Part shown: positions 6,401-10,932 of the stretch, piece by piece | How positions within the stretch are numbered: position 1 is the stretch's first letter | Layout of the letters: each line of letters opens with the position of its first letter | From: Deltaproteobacteria bacterium | Lineage (GTDB): Bacteria; Desulfobacterota; Syntrophia; Syntrophales; Fen-1087 | Assembly: GCA_026388595.1 (NCBI GenBank) | Contig: JAPLJM010000044.1 | Coordinates: 1-10,932 of the forward strand | Direction of reading: 5' to 3' | DNA length: 10,932 nucleotides | Made by a program: the position numbers and the translations under genes | Notes under the pieces: model-generated | Told to the model about the DNA's origin: nothing | The model's database searches: none | What the model saw: only the letters and a program-made list of their open reading frames with translations

Positions 6401-7712
6401 CAATAATCCTTCCATACAGCTTCCCCTCGTGAAAGTGATCCGCCAGGACCTGAACGATTTGATTGACCCGTGAAATGTCCTCATCCGTCACCAGGACCGG
6501 GATATAATTGCCGGAGAATCCCTTCCATAGTCCGGTTCCCCGGTCTGACTTGCCTTCCAGCAGAACGGCCATTTTTTTGCCGATGAATTTTTCGGCATAG
6601 GCCACTCGTTTTCGTTTTCCGAGATCCCTCATTCGCTTTGCCCGTTCTTTTTTATCTGCCTCGGAAACCTTACCGGACATGGTCGCCGCCGCGGTTCCCG
6701 GCCGCTCTGAGTAGGGAAAGACATGCAGATAGGCCACAGGCAAATCCTCAATGAATTTCACTGTCTGCCGAAAGGCCTGCTCGTCCTCACCGGGAAAACC
6801 GACCATGACGTCGAGGCCGACGGCCAGCTCCGGAACGGCCCGCCAGATCTTTTCCAGAAGATGAACGAAAAATCCGGCATCGTAGGGCCGGCCCATGCGG
6901 TCCAGAATGCCGTCATCGCCACTTTGCAGGGGAATATGGAGGTGGCGGCACAAGATCTCGGAATGCTGAAATAAGGCAATCAGCGGGTCTGTAATCTCCA
7001 TGGGCTCTATGGAACTCAGGCGCAGCCTTTCAAGGGTGCGGTGGTCGTTTATGTTTTTGACAATTGCGACAAGGTTCGTGGGAGGCGTCAGATCCACACC
7101 ATAGGCGCCCAGGTGAATCCCTGTCAGCACGACCTCCCTGAATCCAGCGCGGCGAAGCTCGTCAATGCGCTGGATGACTTCCCTTTCCGGGACGCTCCGG
7201 CTGGGCCCCCGTACGAAGGGGACGATACAGTAACGGCAGCGGCTGTTGCATCCGTCCTGAATTTTGAGAAAAGCCCGGGTATGGCCGTGGAACCTCACCG
7301 GGTTCAAACTCGCAATATCTGAGGGGGCATCTGCGTGGATCGTCGGCAGTGATCCATTCAGTCGCCCCGCCGCTGCGATGGCTTCTGGAATCAGGATCTT
7401 CTGATCTGTAACCAGCGCGACCCCCGGCATTTTTCTGAGTTCATCCGCCGCAAGTTTCGCATAACAGCCGGTGACGATAATATGCGCCAGCGGGTTGGTT
7501 CTGGCAGCCCGCCGGATGAGCTGGCGCGACTGGACATCGGAGCGGCCGGTCACGGTGCAGGTATTGATGACATAATAGTCCGCCGGCTGATCAAAGGAGA
7601 CCCCCTCAAATCCTTGTTTTTCCAAGGCTTCGAGGATGCCTGCCGATTCATACTGGTTCACTTTGCATCCAAGTGTGGCAATGGCAACTTTCAAAGGGGT
7701 TATTCCTTCCAT
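6393..7712 (-). CDS. mtaB: tRNA t6A37 methylthiotransferase MtaB
   Basis: MtaB is a radical SAM methylthiotransferase that converts t6A to ms2t6A at position 37 of ANN-decoding tRNAs. The 439-residue protein has the three-part MiaB-family layout. The N-terminal cluster cysteines are C16 (TLGCKVNQYES), C52 (INTCTVTG) and C83 (VTGCYAK). The radical SAM motif C155-x3-C159-x2-C162 lies in CNSRCRYC. A TRAM-like domain fills the last 60-70 residues. TLGCKVNQYE and NTCTVT point to MtaB rather than MiaB or RimO. The start is not certain: ATG 7712 has a poor ribosome binding site, while TTG 7694 follows AAGGA by nine bases and would give 433 residues beginning at KVAIATLGCK, as in many relatives. It is the first gene of the mtaB-rnc-radical SAM-era cluster. 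Confidence 0.93.
   Translation of the reverse strand: MEGITPLKVAIATLGCKVNQYESAGILEALEKQGFEGVSFDQPADYYVINTCTVTGRSDVQSRQLIRRAARTNPLAHIIVTGCYAKLAADELRKMPGVALVTDQKILIPEAIAAAGRLNGSLPTIHADAPSDIASLNPVRFHGHTRAFLKIQDGCNSRCRYCIVPFVRGPSRSVPEREVIQRIDELRRAGFREVVLTGIHLGAYGVDLTPPTNLVAIVKNINDHRTLERLRLSSIEPMEITDPLIALFQHSEILCRHLHIPLQSGDDGILDRMGRPYDAGFFVHLLEKIWRAVPELAVGLDVMVGFPGEDEQAFRQTVKFIEDLPVAYLHVFPYSERPGTAAATMSGKVSEADKKERAKRMRDLGKRKRVAYAEKFIGKKMAVLLEGKSDRGTGLWKGFSGNYIPVLVTDEDISRVNQIVQVLADHFHEGKLYGRIIDD
6407..6413 (-). promoter_or_regulatory. rnc ribosome binding site inside mtaB
   Basis: GGAAGGA on the minus strand within the last codons of mtaB, six bases before ATG 6400. It supports the short rnc start and translational coupling to mtaB. 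Confidence 0.65.
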
Positions 7713-7756
7713 AAAGACCGTTCCCGGGCTGAAATACCGGATCTCAGCCCCCCGGT

Positions 7757-7785
7757 ATCTAAACGACCCGCCGAGGTTTTGTCAA
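7757..7785 (-). promoter_or_regulatory. Candidate promoter of mtaB-rnc-radical SAM operon
   Basis: On the minus strand a perfect -35 box TTGACA (7785-7780) is followed after 17 bases by TTAGAT (7762-7757), a weak -10 box. It lies about 45 bases upstream of the mtaB ATG, in the spacer shared with the divergent small membrane protein gene. Confidence 0.5.
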
Positions 7786-7798
7786 GTGAAAGAAACAT

Positions 7799-7827
7799 TT
7801 GATATTCCCGAGATTTCACTGTAGAAT
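7799..7827 (+). promoter_or_regulatory. Sigma70-like promoter of the small membrane protein gene
   Basis: TTGATA (7799-7804), 17 bases, then TAGAAT (7822-7827); each box matches consensus at five of six positions. Transcription would begin near 7834, just before the GGAGG ribosome binding site. Its -35 box lies 13 bases from the divergent mtaB -35 box, so the two promoters are back to back. Confidence 0.65.
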
Positions 7828-7843
7828 GGATTAAATGAATATC

Positions 7844-7848
7844 GGAGG
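7844..7848 (+). promoter_or_regulatory. Ribosome binding site (decides GTG start)
   Basis: GGAGG nine bases before GTG 7858. The next ATG, at 7870, lies 21 bases away and is too far, so GTG is preferred. Confidence 0.65.
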
Positions 7849-7857
7849 TCGGCCGCA

Positions 7858-8223
7858 GTGGACTACATCATGCAGAATCTGTCGGGTCATCCCATGATGG
7901 TGATTATTGTTATTTTTGTCGGCCTGCTCATCGTTTATTTCCTCTTTAAGCAACTCCTTAAATTGGCCCTGCTGTTTTTCCTGATCCTCCTTGCCATCGG
8001 CGGTTATCTTTATTTCAAAGACCCCGAAAAAATGCCCCAGAATATGATGGAAACCCTGGAAAAAGCCAAAACCCAGACCGTTAAAGCCGTTGACAAAGGC
8101 AAAGAAGTTTATGTTAAAGGCAAGGCGATCGCCGAGAAGGGTAAAAAATTAACCGAGGGGATGGACAACCTCTCGATCGGCAAGGAAAAGAAAACGGATC
8201 AGGAACAGAGGGGCTCAAAATAG
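7858..8223 (+). CDS. Small two-helix membrane protein of unknown function
   Basis: I do not recognise this 121-residue protein. It begins at GTG with GGAGG nine bases upstream. Two hydrophobic segments follow each other closely, near residues 13-32 and 34-54, separated only by a short KQ-containing turn, so the protein probably forms a membrane hairpin. After YFKDPEKMP (52-60), the remaining 60 residues are a strongly charged, lysine-rich segment. It carries loosely repeated units (KAKTQTVKAVDKGKEVYVKG, then KAIAEKGKKLTEG) that would form a long amphipathic helix or coiled coil. By the positive-inside rule the tail is probably cytoplasmic. The gene has its own promoter, is divergent from mtaB and converges with the NIL-ferredoxin gene. 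Nothing around it suggests a role. Coding is well supported by promoter, ribosome binding site and composition. Confidence 0.8.
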   Translation: MDYIMQNLSGHPMMVIIVIFVGLLIVYFLFKQLLKLALLFFLILLAIGGYLYFKDPEKMPQNMMETLEKAKTQTVKAVDKGKEVYVKGKAIAEKGKKLTEGMDNLSIGKEKKTDQEQRGSK

Positions 8224-8275
8224 GGCAGGACTTTTCCTGTTGCGCTGTTATCCCGAACCCGTCTTCGGCTTGATT

Positions 8276-8695
8276 TTAAAAAAGATTGACTTCCATGGCC
8301 CGGACAGGACAGGCAGAGACACAAAGTTCGCAACCGTTGCATTTTTCCGGATCGAATACCACCTTTGTGGTTTGCATATCGAAGGCCAGGGCGTCTGTGG
8401 GGCAGAATGCCGTGCAGGCGCCGCAGTGGACGCATTTGTCAATGTTCTGATTCACGCTCTTGGAAAGCGGTTCAACCTTGAGGCCTTTTTCCTTCAAAAA
8501 TCGAATGCCTTTATCAAAGTTTTTCTTAAGGCCGCTCAACTCCAGGACAATGACCCCTTCCCGACGGGGGAAAATACGGGCCTTCAGAATATTAAAGACA
8601 AGGTCGTACTCTTTGACGAGCTGGCAGATAATGGGCTGTTCCACATTCTCAGCCGTATAATGAATGACCACTTTTTTTGAAAAGATACCGTCCAT
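8276..8695 (-). CDS. NIL-domain 2[4Fe-4S] ferredoxin
   Basis: A 139-residue two-domain protein. Residues 1-78 match the NIL domain, a small alpha/beta ligand-binding module first described at the C-terminus of the methionine transporter ATPase MetN. Residues 86-134 are a bacterial ferredoxin domain with two complete cluster motifs: C88-x2-C91-x2-C94-x3-C98-P and C119-x2-C122-x2-C125-x3-C129-P. NIL-ferredoxins occur in methanogens and anaerobic deltaproteobacteria. In Methanosarcina one works with a COG1900 (DUF39) protein to make homocysteine from aspartate semialdehyde and sulfide. That function is plausible here but no COG1900 gene is in the window. The ATG follows a GGAGGGG ribosome binding site. 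The gene lies downstream of phaR in the same orientation with a 96-base gap, so co-transcription is possible but not shown. Confidence 0.92.
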   Translation of the reverse strand: MDGIFSKKVVIHYTAENVEQPIICQLVKEYDLVFNILKARIFPRREGVIVLELSGLKKNFDKGIRFLKEKGLKVEPLSKSVNQNIDKCVHCGACTAFCPTDALAFDMQTTKVVFDPEKCNGCELCVSACPVRAMEVNLF

Positions 8696-8791
8696 GGCCC
8701 CTCCATAAGGGAAGCACGGGATAATGTCAAGATTTTACTTTTGCCGAAGCCATCCCTATTTTAAGGGTCGAATGACTTTTTTACGGGTTGA

Positions 8792-9259
8792 TCACTGTTT
8801 GTCTTTGAGCGGTGACTGGTCCGGATTACGGATAAGATCAAAAAGGGGCCGAAAGGCCGGCAGCGCCGACATGGATTGCTTTGTCAGCGTGGAGAGATCC
8901 ATTCCGAGATCAAGCCATTTTCGGTACTGATCATCTGCCGTGGCTTTATAGGACAGATAGTTCTTTATGGTTTGCTCGAGATATTTTTCAAAAAATTCAC
9001 TGAGAATATTTTCACCGTATTGTATAATAAGATGGAGCAAAGGAACCGGCAACAGGCTGTTTTTTTTTCGTGATTCTTCAAGAACGATCTGGGTCAGGAT
9101 AAAGGCGGTCACATCCTCCCCGGATTTTGCGTCCACCACCGCCACGCGCCTTCCCTGACGAATGGCCTGCATGACATGGTCGAGAGTGACATAAGCGCTC
9201 TTCTCGGTGTCATACAGTCGTCTGTTTGAATATTTTTTTAGAAGCAGTATTTCGTTCAT
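8792..9259 (-). CDS. phaR: PhaR polyhydroxyalkanoate synthesis regulator
   Basis: PhaR proteins repress phasin genes and often their own gene. They bind DNA when PHA is absent and move to the granule surface when polymer appears. The 155-residue protein has the N-terminal PHB/PHA accumulation regulator DNA-binding domain, clear from LKKYSNRRLYDTEKSAYVTL (7-26). The adjoining conserved segment, GEDVTAFILTQIVLEE (47-62), begins the polymer-responsive part. The C-terminal third (about 85-140) is rich in aromatic and hydrophobic residues, as expected for granule contact. The length is at the short end of the family. The ATG has only a weak ribosome binding site (AAGG about ten bases upstream). 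The gene is divergent from two phasin-like genes, the standard arrangement for a phasin repressor. Confidence 0.92.
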   Translation of the reverse strand: MNEILLLKKYSNRRLYDTEKSAYVTLDHVMQAIRQGRRVAVVDAKSGEDVTAFILTQIVLEESRKKNSLLPVPLLHLIIQYGENILSEFFEKYLEQTIKNYLSYKATADDQYRKWLDLGMDLSTLTKQSMSALPAFRPLFDLIRNPDQSPLKDKQ

Positions 9260-9280
9260 TGAGATTAACCTTTCAGTTTT

Positions 9281-9309
9281 TATATACGCGATGAGTGTTT
9301 GTATTGCAA
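9281..9309 (-). promoter_or_regulatory. Candidate phaR promoter
   Basis: On the minus strand TTGCAA (9309-9304), 17 bases, then TATATA (9286-9281); each box matches four of six consensus positions. The -35 box lies within the first PhaR-like element, as expected for self-repression. It is about 20 bases upstream of the phaR start. Confidence 0.4.
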
Positions 9310-9317
9310 CAAATATT
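9298..9317 (+). promoter_or_regulatory. Candidate PhaR operator, copy 1
   Basis: The 20-bp element TTTGTATTGCAACAAATATT matches the reverse complement of 9431-9450 at 17 of 20 positions, including an unbroken ten-base core ATTGCAACAA (9303-9312). It overlaps the predicted phaR -35 box. It is read as an autoregulatory site; no binding data are implied. Confidence 0.5.
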
Positions 9318-9374
9318 TTCAGGTCTTGAAAAACGGGAATGGATCGGCAGACCGTATCGTTTATTAATTATATA

Positions 9375-9394
9375 ATATTATTCAGAAATAATAT
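9375..9394. repeat. AT-rich 8-bp inverted repeat between phaR and the phasin genes
   Basis: ATATTATT (9375-9382), a four-base CAGA loop, then AATAATAT (9387-9394). The arms are perfectly complementary. It lies in an AT-rich block (about 9360-9396) between the two divergent promoters. It could be a protein binding site or an intrinsically bent segment; there is no T-tract suited to a terminator. Confidence 0.45.
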
Positions 9395-9430
9395 ATGATG
9401 GCGTGGTCAACAATACTGACGGCAAAAATG

Positions 9431-9450
9431 AAAAATTGTTGCAATGCAAA
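9431..9450 (-). promoter_or_regulatory. Candidate PhaR operator, copy 2
   Basis: Plus-strand bases AAAAATTGTTGCAATGCAAA. They contain the perfect palindrome TTGC-AAT-GCAA (9439-9449), resembling the CTGC-N3/4-GCAG type reported, as I recall, for PhaR of Rhodobacter. The element is inverted relative to copy 1, centre to centre 133 bases away, and ends seven bases before the phasin -35 box. Confidence 0.55.
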
Positions 9451-9457
9451 AAAATGC

Positions 9458-9485
9458 TTGACAAACGGAAGGCCGTCATTATATT
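9458..9485 (+). promoter_or_regulatory. Sigma70-like promoter of the phasin operon
   Basis: A perfect -35 box TTGACA (9458-9463), 16 bases, then TATATT (9480-9485), five of six matches to consensus. Transcription would begin near 9492, leaving a leader of about 30 bases with a strong AGGAGGT ribosome binding site (9506-9512). The 7-bp pair TGACGGC (9417-9423) and GCCGTCA (9472-9478) flanks the operator and enters the spacer. Strong expression is expected, as is usual for phasins. Confidence 0.75.
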
Positions 9486-9520
9486 TACCTCAACAAAAAA
9501 ATACGAGGAGGTAAGCGATA

Positions 9521-9823
9521 ATGGATCAAGCAAAGATGACGAAACAGATGGTCGAGTTTCACAAGACCACATTTGACAACACCTTCAACGCCATGACCAT
9601 TCTGCAGGAGCAGACGGAGAAGATGGTTGGTCTTTTCCTGGAACAGGCGCCTTGGTTCCCCAAAGAGGGCAAGGCCGCTGTGGGCGAGTGGCTTAAGACC
9701 TACAAGCGGGGCCGCGACGGCTACAAAACCAGTGTCAATGAAAGCTACAAAAAAGTTGAAGAATATTTTCTGAACGCGGATAAGGCGGAAAAAACAGCGG
9801 AAAAAACAAAGGCCGGCAAATAG
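9521..9823 (+). CDS. Phasin-like PHA granule protein, copy 1
   Basis: Phasins are small amphipathic proteins that coat polyhydroxyalkanoate granules. This 100-residue protein is predicted almost wholly helical, with no signal peptide and no cysteine. It has a conserved helical stretch FDNTFNAMTILQEQTEKM (18-35), a short break with proline (APWFP, 43-47), then a charged helix ending in SYKKVEEYF (75-83) and a lysine/alanine-rich tail. The phasin assignment rests on this pattern and on the divergent phaR and downstream PHA-synthase-like gene. The ATG follows AGGAGGT by eight bases, one of the strongest sites in the window. It is a tandem paralogue of the next gene, with about 55 identities over the first 90 positions without gaps. 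It differs mainly in its longer tail and in W45 and F46, where the other has leucines. Confidence 0.82.
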   Translation: MDQAKMTKQMVEFHKTTFDNTFNAMTILQEQTEKMVGLFLEQAPWFPKEGKAAVGEWLKTYKRGRDGYKTSVNESYKKVEEYFLNADKAEKTAEKTKAGK

Positions 9824-9892
9824 ACCGGTTATGATCGTAAAATCCGGGGAATTAACCCTGAGATCCATCAAACGAAAGAAAGGAGAAACAAA

Positions 9893-10171
9893 ATGGACCC
9901 GAAACAGATTGCAAAACAGATGATTCAATTCAACAAGACCGCTTTCGACAACACGTTTAACGCCATGACCGTTCTGCAGGAGCAGACGGAAAAGATGATG
10001 GGCATGTATCTGGATCAGGCGCCCTTGCTGCCCGCAGAGGGTAAAAAGGCGATCGGCGACTGGCTCAAGGCCTATAAGAAAGGTCGTGAAGATTTTAAGA
10101 CCGCCGTGGACGAAAACTATAAAAAGGTAGAAAATTTCTTCGCAGGTTATGACAAGACGAAGAATGCCTAA
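9893..10171 (+). CDS. Phasin-like PHA granule protein, copy 2
   Basis: A 92-residue paralogue of the preceding protein, aligned without gaps from its first residue. The FDNTFNAMT (18-26) and LQEQTEKM (28-35) core is unchanged, as are the break at QAP (42-44), GDWLKAYKKGRE (55-66) and YKKVE (76-80). The tail is shorter and ends in KTKNA. It is methionine-richer around residues 34-38 (KMMGM). The ATG follows AAGGAG by eight bases. The 69-base gap from copy 1 holds no promoter or terminator I can recognise, so both are probably on one transcript driven from 9458. Retention of two diverged copies suggests either dosage or different granule roles. A pure phasin role is inferred from family pattern and context. 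Confidence 0.82.
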   Translation: MDPKQIAKQMIQFNKTAFDNTFNAMTVLQEQTEKMMGMYLDQAPLLPAEGKKAIGDWLKAYKKGREDFKTAVDENYKKVENFFAGYDKTKNA

Positions 10172-10201
10172 GGCTGTCATAATGCTTTCTGGAGACGATT
10201 T

Positions 10202-10932
10202 ATGATCATTCCCTATATCCATAACCGCTCTTATGACATTGTGTCTGACTGTCGTGAAAAAGTGGCCGAAGTCAATACCAATTTGATGGAGGCCACTTTT
10301 GAGACCCTGAAGACGAATCAGCATTACTGGTTGAATCTGCCCGCCCATCTGAATGATGCGATCTATCCATGCTGGCGTTCCCTATCGTCCTTCATTGATC
10401 TTGGAAAGACCAGCCAGGAAAACAACGTGGAGACAGGACTGGATTCCATGAAAGCCGGCCAGTTGTTCTGGCTGGGAATTCTGGGCTATCTGCATGATTT
10501 CATGTTTCCCTACTGGACGGCAGTAACCTCTTTCACCGCCCTGGAAAAGAAGAAACTGGTGGAAACCTCTCCGCTGGAAACCATGCTGGATTATCTGGAA
10601 TTGATGCAATTCAATCGCCAGGTGGCTGAAAAAGGCCTCAGCGGTTCGCTCAAAAGTATGAACGACTACAGCCTCAAGGAAAGCACCAAAGCCTTGCAGG
10701 CCCTGACGAATACCTTTTTTGACCGGGAGGGGTTCAACCTCAAGGAGTTTACCGCCAGGCAGGCGCGACAACTGGATCTGCTGGTGAACGAATACCCGCA
10801 GGCCATCCGGGCGATCAAACAGGATTACGGATTCCACTTTGACGACGGCGGCTATATCAAAACAGCGGAAACAGACCGCTTTATTCTCTATCAGGTTCTC
10901 CCCCAAAATCGGAAGGTGAAGATCAGAAAAGG
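10202..10932 (+). CDS. PHA synthase-like protein, N-terminal part (runs off window)
   Basis: An open frame from ATG 10202 continues through the end of the window: 243 codons and two bases, no stop. The start follows GGAG by seven bases and lies 30 bases after the second phasin, so it is probably the third gene of that operon. The visible part is rich in tryptophan, tyrosine and leucine (for example FWLGILGYLHDFMFPYW, 89-105) and largely helical. Near its end, TDRFILYQVLPQNRKVKIRK (224-243) resembles the strand that leads into the alpha/beta-hydrolase core in PHA synthases, just before their conserved PLLIVPPW-like segment. The lipase-like box with the catalytic cysteine would lie beyond the window, so activity cannot be judged. 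Alternatives are another PHA-locus alpha/beta hydrolase or a depolymerase. Coding is certain, the family likely. Confidence 0.68.
   Translation, partial: MIIPYIHNRSYDIVSDCREKVAEVNTNLMEATFETLKTNQHYWLNLPAHLNDAIYPCWRSLSSFIDLGKTSQENNVETGLDSMKAGQLFWLGILGYLHDFMFPYWTAVTSFTALEKKKLVETSPLETMLDYLELMQFNRQVAEKGLSGSLKSMNDYSLKESTKALQALTNTFFDREGFNLKEFTARQARQLDLLVNEYPQAIRAIKQDYGFHFDDGGYIKTAETDRFILYQVLPQNRKVKIRK

Noticed and set aside
6401..6484. 28-residue N-terminal extension of RNase III
   Set aside because: It lies inside mtaB and adds nothing conserved; ATG 6400 with AAGGA gives the usual family length.
8253..8276. Possible terminator CCGAA-N6-TTCGG followed by a short T run after the small membrane protein gene
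   Set aside because: Only a five-base stem with four T residues several bases away; too weak to call.
8755..8770. CCCT/AGGG hairpin downstream of phaR
   Set aside because: Four-base stem with an A/T loop and no T-tract; does not qualify as a terminator.
9485..10348. 287-codon minus-strand frame opposite the two phasin genes
   Set aside because: Its internal repeat simply mirrors the tandem phasin duplication. The plus-strand genes have promoter, strong ribosome binding sites and family pattern.
10382..10906. 174-codon minus-strand frame near the right edge
   Set aside because: It is antisense to the PHA-synthase-like frame that has a good start and stays open to the window end; no domain is recognisable in the antisense frame.

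Overview
The window reads as chromosomal DNA of an anaerobic deltaproteobacterium, most like the syntrophic Syntrophus/Smithella group. This is inferred from protein character only: a UPF0182 giant membrane protein, a NIL-domain ferredoxin, PhaR with short phasins, and an rnc-era pair in moderately GC-rich DNA. No rRNA, tRNA, CRISPR array or intact mobile element was seen.

Layout. (1) 1-896 is an AT-richer accessory stretch. It holds a minimal MNT-type nucleotidyltransferase on the minus strand, followed by a very short frame that may be the decayed remains of a HEPN partner. About 355 bases without a convincing gene come next. A 13-bp motif occurs three times in this stretch. (2) 897-3647 (+) is one large UPF0182 membrane protein, convergent with era. 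(3) 7712-3664 (-) is an RNA-centred cluster in the order mtaB, rnc, Elp3-like radical SAM, era. The first three genes overlap by a few bases and look like one transcript. era follows a 101-base gap that carries its own sigma70-like promoter, and it probably starts at TTG. (4) 7858-8223 (+) is a small two-helix membrane protein of unknown function, divergent from mtaB. (5) 8695-8276 (-) is a NIL-domain 2[4Fe-4S] ferredoxin. (6) 8792-10932 is a polyhydroxyalkanoate (PHA) granule locus. phaR lies on the minus strand. Divergent from it are two tandem paralogous phasin-like genes and the start of a PHA-synthase-like gene that runs off the window.

How the genes work together. MtaB modifies A37 of tRNAs, RNase III processes rRNA and other double-stranded RNA, and Era matures the 30S subunit. 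The radical SAM enzyme between rnc and era therefore probably also acts on RNA, but its substrate cannot be read from the sequence. In the PHA locus, PhaR probably controls phasin production. The phaR-phasin intergenic region holds two 20-bp, inverted, nearly identical elements with a TTGC-N3-GCAA core. One overlaps the predicted phaR -35 box and the other lies just upstream of the phasin -35 box. This is the most interesting non-coding signal in the window.
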